From Methylobacterium mesophilicum (GTDB lineage Bacteria; Pseudomonadota; Alphaproteobacteria; Rhizobiales; Beijerinckiaceae): DNA of 64,000 nucleotides. The position numbers and the translations under genes are program-made. The first letter of the stretch is position 1. The number at the start of each line of letters is the position of its first letter. The DNA lies in the NCBI RefSeq assembly GCF_022179445.1, contig NZ_BPQU01000015.1:1-64000 (forward strand). Direction: 5' to 3'. This document shows, one piece after another, positions 53,014-62,402 of the stretch. The notes under the pieces are model-generated. The model saw only the letters and a list, made by a program, of their open reading frames with translations, ran no database searches and was not told the origin of the DNA.

Positions 53014-53107
53014 CAAAAGGTCCGTGACCTTTTGCGGGTGCAGGGCGGAGCCCTCCAAGGACCCAGGGGCGCCGCCCCTGGACCCCGCCAAAGGGCTCGC
53101 CCTTTGG
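53014..53107. repeat. Hairpin cluster after purF (CCAAAGGGC type)
   Basis: Four perfect hairpins in a row: CAAAAGGTC-CGT-GACCTTTTG, AGGGC-GGA-GCCCT, CCAGGGGC-GCC-GCCCCTGG, and CCAAAGGGC-TC-GCCCTTTGG. Read on the minus strand, the last, then CGGGGT, then the third, reproduces the module at 26063-26107. It begins 10 bases past the purF stop and probably ends that transcript. Confidence 0.72.
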
Positions 53108-53117
53108 GATCCCCGTG

Positions 53118-54587
53118 TCAGTCCGCTTCGGCGAGCATCGCGAAGCGCTTCGGGCCGGCGATGGAGAGGTCGGTCAAGCCGGTCGGGTAGTCGCCCGTGA
53201 AGCAATGGTCGGTATATTGCGGGCAGGCCGCGTTGCGCTCCTCCTCGCCCATCGCCCGGTACAGGCCGGGGATCGACAGGAAGGCGAGCGAGTCAGCGTC
53301 GATATATTTGCGCATGGCCTCGAGGTCGTGGGTCGCGGCGAGCAGCTTCTCCCGCTCCGGCGTGTCGATCCCGTAGAAGTCCGGGTAGGTGATCGGCGGC
53401 GAGGCGATCCGGAAATGCACCTCGGCGGCGCCGGCCTCGCGCATCATCCGGACGATCTTCACCGAGGTCGTGCCCCGCACCAGGCTGTCGTCGACCAGAA
53501 CGATGCTCTTGCCCTCGATCGCGGCGCGGTTGGCCGAGTGCTTCATCCGCACACCGAGTTCACGCACGGACTGGGTCGGCTGGATGAAGGTCCGCCCGAC
53601 ATAGTGGTTGCGGATGATGCCCATCTCGAACGGGATGCCGGTCTCCTGCGCGAAGCCCAGCGCCGCCGGCACGCCGGAATCCGGCACCGGCACCACAATG
53701 TCGGCGGGGGCGGCGGCCTCGCGGGCGAGCTCCCGGCCGATGGCCTTGCGCACCGCGTAGACGCTCTTGCCGTTCACCACGGAATCCGGCCGCGCGAAGT
53801 AGATGTACTCGAAGATGCACGGGCGCATCGGCACGGCGTCGGCGAAGCGGATCGACTCGACGCCCTCCTCGGAGATCACCACGACCTCGCCGTTCTCGAT
53901 GTCCCGGACGTAGCGGGCGCCGATGATGTCGAGGGCGCAGGTCTCGGAGGCCAGCATGTAGCGGCCGTCGAGTTCGCCGAGCACCAGCGGGCGGATGCCC
54001 AGCGGGTCGCGGGCGCCGATCAGCTTCTTGTTGGTGAGCGCCACGATCGCGTAGGCGCCCTGGATCGCCTGCAGGGCGTCGATGAAGCGCTCGACGATCC
54101 GGGGCTTCCGCGAGCGGGCCGCGAGGTGGAGGATCACCTCGGTGTCGGAGGTCGACTGCGTGATCGCGCCGTCGCGCACCAAGTCGCGGCGGATCGACAG
54201 GGCGTTGGTGAGGTTGCCGTTGTGGGCGACCGCGAGGCCGCCGCTGGCGAGCTCGGCGAAGAGCGGCTGCACGTTGCGCAGGATCGTCCCGCCGGTGGTC
54301 GAGTAGCGCACGTGCCCGATGGCGGCGCGCCCTTTCAGCCGGGCGATGGTGTCGCCGTCCGAGAACGAATCGCCGACGAGGCCGGGGCGGCGCTCGGAAT
54401 GGAACACCGCGCCGTCGAACGAGACGATGCCGGCCGCCTCCTGGCCGCGGTGCTGCAGGGCGTGCAGGCCCAGCGCCACGATGGCCGAGGCATCCGGGTG
54501 CCCGAAGATGCCGAAGACGCCGCACTCCTCGCGCAGCGTGTCGCCATCGAGGTCGAAATCGGCGGCGTAGGCGTCGGATTGGGACAT
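53118..54587 (-). CDS. purF: Amidophosphoribosyltransferase PurF
   Basis: A 489-residue enzyme that makes 5-phosphoribosylamine from PRPP and glutamine, the first step of purine synthesis. A short propeptide precedes the glutaminase Cys (EECGVFGIFG, Cys22 from the chosen ATG), and the PRPP loop IVLVDDSLVRGTTS is intact. I chose the ATG at 54587; an in-frame GTG at 54602 is an alternative. It follows cvpA, as in E. coli. Confidence 0.95.
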   Translation of the reverse strand: MSQSDAYAADFDLDGDTLREECGVFGIFGHPDASAIVALGLHALQHRGQEAAGIVSFDGAVFHSERRPGLVGDSFSDGDTIARLKGRAAIGHVRYSTTGGTILRNVQPLFAELASGGLAVAHNGNLTNALSIRRDLVRDGAITQSTSDTEVILHLAARSRKPRIVERFIDALQAIQGAYAIVALTNKKLIGARDPLGIRPLVLGELDGRYMLASETCALDIIGARYVRDIENGEVVVISEEGVESIRFADAVPMRPCIFEYIYFARPDSVVNGKSVYAVRKAIGRELAREAAAPADIVVPVPDSGVPAALGFAQETGIPFEMGIIRNHYVGRTFIQPTQSVRELGVRMKHSANRAAIEGKSIVLVDDSLVRGTTSVKIVRMMREAGAAEVHFRIASPPITYPDFYGIDTPEREKLLAATHDLEAMRKYIDADSLAFLSIPGLYRAMGEEERNAACPQYTDHCFTGDYPTGLTDLSIAGPKRFAMLAEAD

Positions 54588-54719
54588 GGTGCGATCGATC
54601 ACTTCACGAGTCCCGGCGGCGACGGGCCGGCGCGCCGGTCGTCGCGGATATCATCCGATCGTCTCCGGAACCGCTATCTAGGCGTTCCACGCAGACCGAC
54701 CAACGGCGAATGCCGCAGG

Positions 54720-55328
54720 TCAGCGTCGCGTCGGGCTCGGCGCGGTCTCGGTGCGGCGCTGGGGCGCCGGGTCGGTCTCGGCGGGGGCGTCGGCCGCCTC
54801 GTTGGGCGGCGTGACGGCCTTCGGCTTCTTGAACTGCTTCAGGAAGCCCTCCGGATTCTCAGGGAGCTGAGCCACCAGGGCGTCGCCGGATTTTTCCAGC
54901 ATCGGGCGCGTGCGCGCCTGCGCCGCCCAATCCGGCACCTTGCCCTGCACCAGCCAGGACAGGAACACCCAGCCGATCACGCAGATCAGGAAGCCGCGGC
55001 CCGCCCCGAACAGGAAGCCCAGGGAGCGGTCGACCGCGCCGATGCGCGAATCGAGCACCACGTCGGAGATTTTCACGGTGATGATCGAGACGACGATCAG
55101 CGTGCCCAGGAAGATCGCCGCGATCGAGGCGACCAGCGCCACGGTATCGCTGTTGACGTGCTGCTTCACCAGCGGAAGCAGCATCGGATAGAACGACCAC
55201 GCGACGGCGGCGGCGGCCACCCAGGCGATGATGGCCAGCACCTCGCGGGTGACGCCACGCACGGCCGCGAGCAGCGCGGAGACCGCGACGATGCCGAGCA
55301 CGACGAGATCCAGGACGGTAAACGGCAT
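54720..55328 (-). CDS. cvpA: CvpA family protein
   Basis: A 202-residue inner-membrane protein with about four helices. TVLDLVVLGIVAVSALLAAVRG at the N-terminus and RSLGFLFGAGRGFLICVIGWVF are typical. The C-terminal tail is soluble and Pro/Thr-rich. E. coli CvpA is needed for colicin V production and lies next to purF, as here (132 bases apart). Confidence 0.88.
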   Translation of the reverse strand: MPFTVLDLVVLGIVAVSALLAAVRGVTREVLAIIAWVAAAAVAWSFYPMLLPLVKQHVNSDTVALVASIAAIFLGTLIVVSIITVKISDVVLDSRIGAVDRSLGFLFGAGRGFLICVIGWVFLSWLVQGKVPDWAAQARTRPMLEKSGDALVAQLPENPEGFLKQFKKPKAVTPPNEAADAPAETDPAPQRRTETAPSPTRR

Positions 55329-55459
55329 CTGTGAACTTTAGGCACCAGTGGGGATGCCGCGGCGGCCCTGCGGCTCCCCAGGACCGCAGACTAAGTATAC
55401 CAAGCCGAACCTCGGCCGTCACCCTCGGGGACGGGCCTCGGCCGAGGCCTGTGCCGTCC

Positions 55460-56170
55460 ATGCATCAGCCCGTGCCGATCGTGAGCGCGAACCGGGCGGC
55501 GGCCGGCCCCGTTTACCTCGTTCCGATCGCCGGCCTGTTCGGCGCGGTGCTGATGATCTCGCTGGTGCTGGCGGGCAAGATCGTCTCGGTGGGCGGCCTG
55601 ACCTTCACGGCAGCGGTGATCGTGTTTCCCGCCTCCTACCTGTTCGGCGACGTGCTGACCGAGGTCTACGGCTATTCCAGCACCCGCACGGTGGTCTGGA
55701 CCGGCTTCCTGGCGCAGGCGCTCTGGATCCTGGCCTACGGGATCGCGGCGGCGCTGCCGCCCGCGCCGTTCTGGCCGCACCAGGCGGCGTTCGAGGCGGT
55801 GCTGGGCGCCACCCCGCGGCTCGCGCTGGCAGGCCTCGCGGCCTATCTCACCGGCGAATTCCTGAACGTCTACCTGCTCGCCAAGCTGAAGCTGCGCTTT
55901 CGCGGCCGGGGGCTGGCCGCGCGGCTCGTCGCCTCGACGCTGGTCGGCCAGGGCATCGATTCGGCCCTGTTCATCGGGCTCGGCTTCGGCGGGCTCTACC
56001 CCGCCGCGGATCTCGTCCGCCTCGCGCTGTCGATCTGGGCGCTGAAGGTCGCCTGGGAGATTGTGGCCCTGCCCCTCAGCGTGCCGCTGATCGGCTTCTT
56101 GAAACGCGCCGAGGGGCGCGACGCCTTCGATACGGACACGGATTTCAACCCATTCCGCTTGCGGGGGTGA
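55460..56170 (+). CDS. Queuosine precursor transporter (YhhQ/VUT family)
   Basis: A 236-residue membrane protein with six helices; the segments AVIVFPASYLFGDVLTEVYGY and ASTLVGQGIDSALFIGLGFGG match the COG1738 family. E. coli YhhQ imports preQ0/preQ1. The ATG at 55460 is chosen because upstream in-frame residues overlap the cvpA promoter region. Divergent from cvpA. Confidence 0.88.
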   Translation: MHQPVPIVSANRAAAGPVYLVPIAGLFGAVLMISLVLAGKIVSVGGLTFTAAVIVFPASYLFGDVLTEVYGYSSTRTVVWTGFLAQALWILAYGIAAALPPAPFWPHQAAFEAVLGATPRLALAGLAAYLTGEFLNVYLLAKLKLRFRGRGLAARLVASTLVGQGIDSALFIGLGFGGLYPAADLVRLALSIWALKVAWEIVALPLSVPLIGFLKRAEGRDAFDTDTDFNPFRLRG

Positions 56171-56193
56171 TGGGTGTCGGCGGCAACGGAAAA

Positions 56194-56211
56194 GTGCTAC
56201 CTTTGTAGCAC
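56194..56211. promoter_or_regulatory. Candidate operator of the MazEF-like pair
   Basis: GTGCTAC-CTTT-GTAGCAC is a perfect inverted repeat with 7-base arms and a 4-base centre, 20 bases upstream of the antitoxin ATG. Type II antitoxins bind such short palindromes to repress their own operon. Confidence 0.65.
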
Positions 56212-56230
56212 CTTCCGGAGAAGCGTGACC

Positions 56231-56560
56231 ATGCCTGCCGCCAAGCGAACGCCTCGCACGAAGACGAACGCCAAACCGCCGACTCAAACGTCAACGACGA
56301 CGGTTGTGACGGTTCGGCGCCAAGGCGGAGCCCGGGTGATGACGCTCCCGCCCGCTGTCCTGGCCGCTATCGGAGCCGATACGGGCACCGACCTAACGCT
56401 CGCCGTCCAGGACGGTACCCTGGTCGCGACACCGGTCGCGAAACGCAAACGCCGCTACACCCTGGCGGAGCTTCTGGAAGGCGCCGAGCATCTGCCGGCC
56501 TTGTACGCGGACACCGCCAAGGCTCTGGAAGGCCCCCCAGTCGGCGATGAGATCGGGTGA
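56231..56560 (+). CDS. MazE-like antitoxin (AbrB domain)
   Basis: A 109-residue antitoxin. A Lys/Thr-rich leader precedes the AbrB-type swapped-hairpin domain (VVTVRRQGGARVMTLPPAVL, then DLTLAVQDGTLVATP) and a C-terminal helical tail (RRYTLAELLEGAEHLPALY) that would bind the toxin. The ATG at 56231 has GGAGAAG upstream; an in-frame GTG lies 6 bases before it. Its stop overlaps the toxin ATG. Confidence 0.88.
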   Translation: MPAAKRTPRTKTNAKPPTQTSTTTVVTVRRQGGARVMTLPPAVLAAIGADTGTDLTLAVQDGTLVATPVAKRKRRYTLAELLEGAEHLPALYADTAKALEGPPVGDEIG

Positions 56561-56919
56561 TGGGCCCGCGGCCGAAGGTCCCGAAGCGCGGCGAGATCTA
56601 CTCGATCAACCCCAACCCGGTCGTCGGCCGGGAAATGCGAGATCGACATTACTGGATTGTCCTGACGCCGGAGGCCGTGAACGTTCACGGCACGGCAATC
56701 GCCGTGGTCATCTCCACCGTGGCGGCGGGCGCCCGCGCCGCGGGCCTCACAGTCCCCGTTACGGCTGATGGCGTGACCGGCGTGGCGGTCTGCACGCAGG
56801 TCCGCAGCTTCGATCTGCGGGCGCGCATCGCCGATGGCAGTGCGAGCCTCGCCGGTGTCGCGGATCCGGACACCGTGGGCGAGATCGCCGCGCGGGTTGC
56901 CAGTCTCGTCGACCCCTGA
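56560..56919 (+). CDS. MazF/PemK-like endoribonuclease toxin
   Basis: A 119-residue PemK/MazF-fold protein: KRGEIYSINPNPVVGREMRD, HYWIVLTPEAVN and AVVISTV are diagnostic of the RNase barrel, and VAVCTQVRSFD forms the later strand. It cleaves mRNA when freed from MazE. ATG at 56560 shares a base with the antitoxin stop (TGATG). Confidence 0.9.
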   Translation: MGPRPKVPKRGEIYSINPNPVVGREMRDRHYWIVLTPEAVNVHGTAIAVVISTVAAGARAAGLTVPVTADGVTGVAVCTQVRSFDLRARIADGSASLAGVADPDTVGEIAARVASLVDP

Positions 56920-57000
56920 GACCAATGCCGCGAACCGACTCGCCTCACGGGTCCGCATCGTGCATCCGTCCGCGGGGAATCGAGGATCGGGGACGCTTCG

Positions 57001-58101
57001 GTGGCGGGTAGTCGGTCAGTGACGGAATCCGGAAGAGATATCGGCGCCCACGGCGCCCGGCTGACCGTCGATCTCGGGGCGGTCGCCGCGAATTGGCGGC
57101 TGCTGGCCGCCCGGGGCGCCGATTGCGCCGCCGTGGTGAAGGCCGACGCCTATGGCTGCGGCGTAGCCCGGGTCGGGCCGGCCCTGTGGGCGGCCGGGTG
57201 CCGGACCTACTTCGTCGCCCACTTGTCCGAGGGCATCGCGGCCCGGGCCGCCCTGCCGGAGGCCGCGCTCTACATCCTGAACGGGTTGCCGCCCGGTGCC
57301 GGCGGGACCTGCGCGGCGCACGGCCTGCGCCCGGTGCTGGGCAGCCGCGAGGAGATGACGGAGTGGTCGGCGTTCTCGGGCGGGCGCCTGCCGGCGGCGC
57401 TCCACGTCGACACCGGGATGAACCGCCTGGGACTGCCGGTGCCGGAGGCGCTGGCGCTCGCGGGCGACCCGTGCATCGCGGCCTGCGGGATCGACCTGCT
57501 GATGAGCCACTTCGTCAGCGCCGAGAAGCCTGCCGACCCGGTCAACGCCCGGCAGATCGCCGACTTCGCCCGGGTCCGGGCCGCCTATCCGGGCCTGCCT
57601 GCGTCGCTCGCCAATTCGTCCGGCGTCTTCCTCGACGGCGCCCGCTACGACCTGCTGCGTCCCGGCTACGCCCTGTTCGGCGGCAACCCGACGCCGGACT
57701 CCGCCAACCCGATGCGCCCGGTGGTGCGGCTGGAGGCCCTGATCGCGCAGGTGCGGGATGTCGAGGCCGGAACCAGCGTCGGCTATAACGGCCGCTGGAC
57801 GGCCCCGGCCCCGAGTCGGCTGGCAACGCTGTCGCTCGGCTACGCGGACGGCTTCCCCCGGGCGATCAGCGGGCGCGGCCAGGCGCTGGTCGGTGGCGTG
57901 CCCTGCCCGATCCTGGGCCTCGTCTCCATGGACCTGATCATCCTCGACGTCACCGCGGCCCCCGCCGCCCGGCGCGGCGCCACCGCGGTGCTGATCGGCG
58001 ACAGCCTCGACATCGACACCGTCGGCCGCGCCGCCGGCACGATCGGCTACGAGATCCTGACGGGGCTGGGTTCGCGTTATGTTCGAACTTATGTAGGGTG
58101 A
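57001..58101 (+). CDS. alr: Alanine racemase
   Basis: A 366-residue PLP enzyme that interconverts L- and D-alanine for peptidoglycan. The PLP lysine is Lys47 in VVKADAYGCG; GYNGRW and LSLGYADGFPRA supply catalytic and phosphate-binding residues. It starts with GTG at 57001. It sits 45 bases upstream of radA, a common arrangement in alphaproteobacteria. Confidence 0.94.
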   Translation: MAGSRSVTESGRDIGAHGARLTVDLGAVAANWRLLAARGADCAAVVKADAYGCGVARVGPALWAAGCRTYFVAHLSEGIAARAALPEAALYILNGLPPGAGGTCAAHGLRPVLGSREEMTEWSAFSGGRLPAALHVDTGMNRLGLPVPEALALAGDPCIAACGIDLLMSHFVSAEKPADPVNARQIADFARVRAAYPGLPASLANSSGVFLDGARYDLLRPGYALFGGNPTPDSANPMRPVVRLEALIAQVRDVEAGTSVGYNGRWTAPAPSRLATLSLGYADGFPRAISGRGQALVGGVPCPILGLVSMDLIILDVTAAPAARRGATAVLIGDSLDIDTVGRAAGTIGYEILTGLGSRYVRTYVG

Positions 58102-58146
58102 TCCGACCCACCTTACGAATGCCGGACCGGCGGCGCGCGGACCCGA

Positions 58147-59583
58147 ATGGCCAAGATCCACCAGACCTTCGTCTGCCAATCCTGCGGGGCGGTCTACAAC
58201 CGCTGGCGCGGGCGCTGCGAGGCCTGCAACGGCTGGAACACGATCGTCGAGGAGGCGGCCGCGGCGCCGGGCCAGTCCGGTCCGGTCGCGACCCGGCCGT
58301 CCCGCGCCCGGGGCCGGGTGTTTCCGCTCGAGGGCCTGACCGGCGAGACCAAGGAGGCGCCGCGCATCCCCTCGGGGATCGGCGAGCTCGACCGGGTCAC
58401 CGGCGGCGGCTTCGTGCGCGGCTCGGTGATCCTGCTCGGCGGCGATCCCGGCATCGGCAAGTCCACCCTGCTGATGCAGGCCTCGGCCGCCATGGCGGGG
58501 ACCGGCGAGCGGGTCGCCTACATCTCCGGCGAGGAGGCGGTGGGGCAGGTACGCCTGCGGGCCGAGCGGCTCGGGCTGAGCTCCCGTCCGGTGGATCTGG
58601 CAGCCGAGACCAATGTCGAGGACATCATCGAGACCCTGAGTCAGGGCCGTCCGCCGGCGCTGGCGATCATCGATTCGATCCAGACCATGTGGACCGAGAC
58701 CGTGGAATCGGCCCCCGGCACGGTCACGCAGGTGCGCTCCTCGGCCCAGGCGCTGATCCGCTTCGCCAAGACCACCGGCACCGCGGTGATCCTGGTCGGC
58801 CACGTCACCAAGGACGGGCAGATCGCCGGCCCCCGGGTGGTGGAGCACATGGTCGACGCGGTCGCCTCGTTCGAGGGCGACCAGGGCCACCATTTCCGCA
58901 TCCTGCGCGCCGTGAAGAACCGCTTCGGCCCCACCGACGAGATCGGCGTGTTCGAGATGACCGATGCGGGGCTCGCCGAGGTGCCCAACCCCTCGGCCCT
59001 GTTCCTGGCGGGCCGCGACCATCAGGCCGCCGGCACCGCGGTCTTCGCCGGGATGGAGGGCACGCGGCCCCTGCTGGTGGAGATCCAGGCGCTGGTGGCG
59101 CCGTCCTCGCTCGGCATGCCCCGCCGGGCCGTGGTCGGCTGGGACCCGAACCGGCTGTCCATGGTGTTGGCCGTGCTGGAGGCCCATGGCGGCATCCGGC
59201 TCGGCACCCACGACGTGTATTTGAACGTCGCCGGAGGCTTGCGCATCACCGAGCCGGCCGCGGACCTCGCGGTGGCGGCCGCCCTGGTCTCGTCCCTGTC
59301 GGGGGCGGTGCTGCCTCCGGAGACCGTGTATTTCGGGGAGATCGGCCTGTCCGGGGCGATCCGACCGGTGGCCCAGGCCGGCGCCCGGCTGAAGGAGGCC
59401 CAGAAGCTCGGCTTCGCCAAGGCGCTGATCCCGCAGGGCCGGGGCGAGGGCGACAAGGCTCTGGCGGTGGAGACGTTGCGCCACATCGCCGACCTGGTGG
59501 CCGGGATCAGTTCCGGGGCACCCCGGCGCGGTGCGGGCCAGCGCGGGCGGGCGCAATCGCGCTACGCCGACGAGGAGATGTGA
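58147..59583 (+). CDS. radA: DNA repair protein RadA
   Basis: A 478-residue protein with an N-terminal zinc finger (CQSCGAVYNRWRGRCEAC), a RecA-like ATPase with Walker A GGDPGIGKST, the KNRFG motif (VKNRFGPTDEIG) and a LonC-like C-terminal domain. RadA promotes branch migration in recombination. The C-terminal tail is Arg-rich. Confidence 0.95.
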   Translation: MAKIHQTFVCQSCGAVYNRWRGRCEACNGWNTIVEEAAAAPGQSGPVATRPSRARGRVFPLEGLTGETKEAPRIPSGIGELDRVTGGGFVRGSVILLGGDPGIGKSTLLMQASAAMAGTGERVAYISGEEAVGQVRLRAERLGLSSRPVDLAAETNVEDIIETLSQGRPPALAIIDSIQTMWTETVESAPGTVTQVRSSAQALIRFAKTTGTAVILVGHVTKDGQIAGPRVVEHMVDAVASFEGDQGHHFRILRAVKNRFGPTDEIGVFEMTDAGLAEVPNPSALFLAGRDHQAAGTAVFAGMEGTRPLLVEIQALVAPSSLGMPRRAVVGWDPNRLSMVLAVLEAHGGIRLGTHDVYLNVAGGLRITEPAADLAVAAALVSSLSGAVLPPETVYFGEIGLSGAIRPVAQAGARLKEAQKLGFAKALIPQGRGEGDKALAVETLRHIADLVAGISSGAPRRGAGQRGRAQSRYADEEM

Positions 59584-59643
59584 GCGGGCTTACCCCTACT
59601 TTGGGATCTACACATTGGGCTGGGGAGCACGGGCGCCGGACGA

Positions 59644-59741
59644 GGCGCAGGTCCCCTCTCCCGTGCGGGAGAGGGACAGGGTGAGGGGACAGGTTCCTCC
59701 GGATAGGGCGTATCCCTCACCCCAACCCTCTCCCGCACGGG
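59644..59741. repeat. Palindromic repeat element, sister of the phnJ insert
   Basis: Begins GGCGCAGGTCCCCTCTCCCG, has GTGCGGGAGAGGGACAGGG and ends CAACCCTCTCCCGCACGGG, truncating the last hairpin. The core, read in reverse, matches that of the phnJ copy. It lies 60 bases beyond radA and may act as its terminator. Confidence 0.85.
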
Positions 59742-59799
59742 CTTAGATGTTCACACATCGGCTGGTGGATGTGGACCCAGGCTAACCTCAAGCGCGTCT

Positions 59800-59971
59800 C
59801 CCTCCCCCCTCTGCGGGGGAGGGTGGGCCGGCCGTCAGGCCGGGTCGGGAGAGGGGAGCCCGGGTGCAGGACATGGTGCGACCCGCACGACGGGCAAAGC
59901 CCGTTTCTGCACCGTCGCTCCCCTCTCCCGACCCCCTCCGGGGGCCACCCTCCCCCGCAGAGGGGGGAGGG
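59800..59971. repeat. Long interrupted inverted repeat
   Basis: The 27 bases at 59800-59826 and 59945-59971 are perfect reverse complements (outer edge CCCTCCCCCCTCTGCGGGGG). A second pair, TCGGGAGAGGGGAGC and its complement, lies inside, with loosely paired GGGTGCAG/CTGCACC toward the centre. Intergenic between radA and moaA; no gene is present in 59584-60129. Confidence 0.85.
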
Positions 59972-60129
59972 AAGGCGCGTGCTGGCCTCGGATAGGGTTC
60001 TCTTGCGGCCTAGAACCATCCGGACTGCGATGTGTGAATCCGTTAGCCCGCACGGAAGAGGGGGCGCGTCGCGGCCTGTACCGGCCGATGTGGGACCATC
60101 GTCGCCCTGCGGGGCAGAGTGTCCGTGGT

Positions 60130-61188
60130 CTACCCCCCCGTCACGCTCATGTGGCGCGGCACCGCGGCCGGGCGCTGGCGCTCGATGATGAAGTCGTGGC
60201 CCTTGGGCTTGCGGGTGATCGCCTCGACCACCGCGGCCGCCAGCACGGAATCGTCGTCCGATGCCCGCAGCACGGCACGGAGATCCGCCGAATCCTCCTG
60301 GCCGAGGCACAGGTAGAGCTGGCCGGTGCAGGTCAGACGCACCCGGTTGCAGCTCTCGCAGAAATTGTGGGTCAGCGGCGTGATGAATCCGAGCTTGCCG
60401 CCGGTCTCCTCGACCCGGACGTAGCGCGCCGGGCCGCCGGTGCGGTCGGGCAGCGGCGTCAGGGTGTAGCGGCTCTCCAGGCGCTGCCGGGCCACCGACA
60501 GGGGCAGGAACTGGTCGGTGCGGTCGGCCTCGATCTCGCCCAGCGGCATGACCTCGATCAGCGTCATGTCCATGCCGAGCCCGTGGGCCCAGGCGATCAT
60601 GTCGGGAATCTCGTCGGCGTTGACGTCGCGCAGCGCCACCGCGTTGATCTTGACCTTCATGCCGGCCGCCCGCGCGGCCGCGATGCCGTCGAGCACCACC
60701 GGCAAGTCGCCCCGCCGGGTGATCGCCCGGAACTTCTGGGGGTCCAGCGTATCCAGGGACACGTTGATCCTGCGCACCCCGAGGCTCGCCAGCTCGGCGG
60801 CGTAGCGCGTGAGCTGCGTGCCGTTGGTGGTCAGCGTCAACTCGTCCAGCGCGCCCGAATCGAGGTGGCGCGACAGGCGGCGGAACAGGTGCATGATGTC
60901 GCGGCGGACCAGCGGCTCGCCGCCGGTGATCCGCAGCTTGCGCACGCCCCGGGCGATGAACACGCCGCAGAGCCGGTCCAGCTCCTCCAGGGTCAGCAGG
61001 TCGCGCTTGGGCAGGAACTGCATGGTCTCCGACATGCAGTAGGCGCAGCGCAGGTCGCAGCGATCCGTCACGGAGATGCGCAGGTAGGAGATCGCCCGCT
61101 GGAACGGGTCGATCAGCGGTGCGGGACTCGGCGCGCGGGGCGCCTCGGCCGAAAACCCCTGCGGCGTGCTGGAGATGTCATCGAGCAT
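60130..61188 (-). CDS. moaA: GTP 3',8-cyclase MoaA
   Basis: A 352-residue radical-SAM enzyme that starts molybdenum-cofactor synthesis. The N-terminal cluster motif CDLRCAYC, the C-terminal cluster [13 protein letters not shown] and the essential C-terminal GG (VTGG) are all present, with GGEPLVRRD for SAM. ATG at 61188. Divergent from the DUF971 gene. Confidence 0.95.
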   Translation of the reverse strand: MLDDISSTPQGFSAEAPRAPSPAPLIDPFQRAISYLRISVTDRCDLRCAYCMSETMQFLPKRDLLTLEELDRLCGVFIARGVRKLRITGGEPLVRRDIMHLFRRLSRHLDSGALDELTLTTNGTQLTRYAAELASLGVRRINVSLDTLDPQKFRAITRRGDLPVVLDGIAAARAAGMKVKINAVALRDVNADEIPDMIAWAHGLGMDMTLIEVMPLGEIEADRTDQFLPLSVARQRLESRYTLTPLPDRTGGPARYVRVEETGGKLGFITPLTHNFCESCNRVRLTCTGQLYLCLGQEDSADLRAVLRASDDDSVLAAAVVEAITRKPKGHDFIIERQRPAAVPRHMSVTGG

Positions 61189-61269
61189 GATTGAGCATAT
61201 GATGCCCGATACGGTCGTGGGCAAGCCGACCCCGGGCCGCGGCCCCGGAATGCTTGAGGAGTGTGACCC

Positions 61270-61692
61270 GTGAACGAGGATCTGTGGCCGACCGAGATCC
61301 GCCTGTCGGCCGACCGGCGGGTGCTCAACGTCGCCTTCGAGGACGGGTCGCGCTTCGCCCTGCCGGCCGAGTACCTGCGGGTGTCGAGCCCGTCGGCCGA
61401 GGTGCAGGGGCATTCGCCCCTGGAGCGCAAGGTGATCGGCGGCAAGCGCGCGGTGGCGATCCTGGCCGTCGAGCAGATCGGCAACTACGCGGTCAAGCTC
61501 GGCTTCGACGACATGCACGACACTGGGATCTACGGCTGGAGCTATCTCCACACGCTGGGCCGCGACTACGAATCCCGCTGGCAGACCTACCTCACCGAAC
61601 TGTCCGAGCGCGGACTCGACCGCGAGACCGCGCGCACCGCCCCGGTGAAGCAGACCGGGGGCTGCGGCTCGGGCTCGTGCGGCTGCCATTGA
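61270..61692 (+). CDS. DUF971 domain protein
   Basis: A 140-residue protein with the DUF971 block [20 protein letters not shown] and [20 protein letters not shown], similar to the N-terminal domain of gamma-butyrobetaine hydroxylase. The C-terminal [11 protein letters not shown] is Cys-rich and may bind a metal; DUF971 proteins occur near Fe-S assembly and P-loop genes. It starts with GTG at 61270, preceded by GAGGAGTG. Confidence 0.85.
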   Translation: MNEDLWPTEIRLSADRRVLNVAFEDGSRFALPAEYLRVSSPSAEVQGHSPLERKVIGGKRAVAILAVEQIGNYAVKLGFDDMHDTGIYGWSYLHTLGRDYESRWQTYLTELSERGLDRETARTAPVKQTGGCGSGSCGCH

Positions 61693-61770
61693 GGTCGACT
61701 GGTCAGAAAGCCGGCAGCTTCCGCGCCATGACGACTTCTCTCGGCAATGATTCCGACGCACGATGACGGC

Positions 61771-61998
61771 ATGACGGAGCTTCTCGACCGAGCCATCGCG
61801 CGCGTGCGCATGCTGCCCTCCGAAACCCAGGACGAGCTGGCCGGCGTCCTCCTGCGCCTCGCCGGCGAGGACGAGCCTGTCTACCGGATCAGCCCGGAGG
61901 AAGAAGCGTCTTTCGCGAACTCGCGCGCCCAGGCGGAGCGGCGTGATTTCGCTTCGGATGAGCAGATCCGGGCGATCTGGGCGAAGCACGGGCTTTGA
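61771..61998 (+). CDS. Small antitoxin of a RelE/ParE-type pair
   Basis: A 75-residue protein beginning [20 protein letters not shown], a common start for antitoxins paired with RelE/ParE toxins; the C-terminus ([13 protein letters not shown]) is typical too. An in-frame ATG at 61747 exists, but the shorter start fits homologues. Its stop overlaps the toxin TTG (TTGA). Confidence 0.78.
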   Translation: MTELLDRAIARVRMLPSETQDELAGVLLRLAGEDEPVYRISPEEEASFANSRAQAERRDFASDEQIRAIWAKHGL

Positions 61999-62288
61999 GA
62001 CTGCGCTTTACTGCGGATGCGGCGGCGGAACTTGAGCGTGTGCTCTCGGAGATCGCGCAGGCATCGCCTCAAGGGGCACGACGCGTTCAGGGCCGGATCC
62101 AGATTGTCCTCGATTTCCTTATGGATCAGCCGAGAAGCGGCCGGTTGACGAGCCTAAAAAATCTGCGGTGCATCGCAGTGCGACCCTACCCGTATTTAAT
62201 TTTCTACGAGGCTTCCGATGACGAAGTCGTCATCATCGGAATCCGCCATGGTGCCCGTGCCCCCTCCTCGATGCCGGGAGCGCCGTGA
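61995..62288 (+). CDS. RelE/ParE-family toxin
   Basis: A 97-residue protein with the family start [34 protein letters not shown] and a final [20 protein letters not shown], matching the RelE/ParE fold. It starts with TTG at 61995 in the antitoxin stop. It may inhibit gyrase (ParE-like) or cleave mRNA (RelE-like); the sequence does not decide. Confidence 0.88.
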   Translation: MRLRFTADAAAELERVLSEIAQASPQGARRVQGRIQIVLDFLMDQPRSGRLTSLKNLRCIAVRPYPYLIFYEASDDEVVIIGIRHGARAPSSMPGAP

Positions 62289-62402
62289 CGCGCGGTCGGG
62301 CCGATCGGGCGTTCAGATCTGACCGGCGCTTCGGCCGGCGATCGCATCCTAATCTTTGGACGTTCGGTGCGAGCCGGACGTCCCGCCAGCCTCGGAGTCA
62401 CC

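Noticed and set aside
59584..60129. Possible CRISPR or tandem array
   Set aside because: The repeats are inverted, irregular in spacing and few, with no cas genes.
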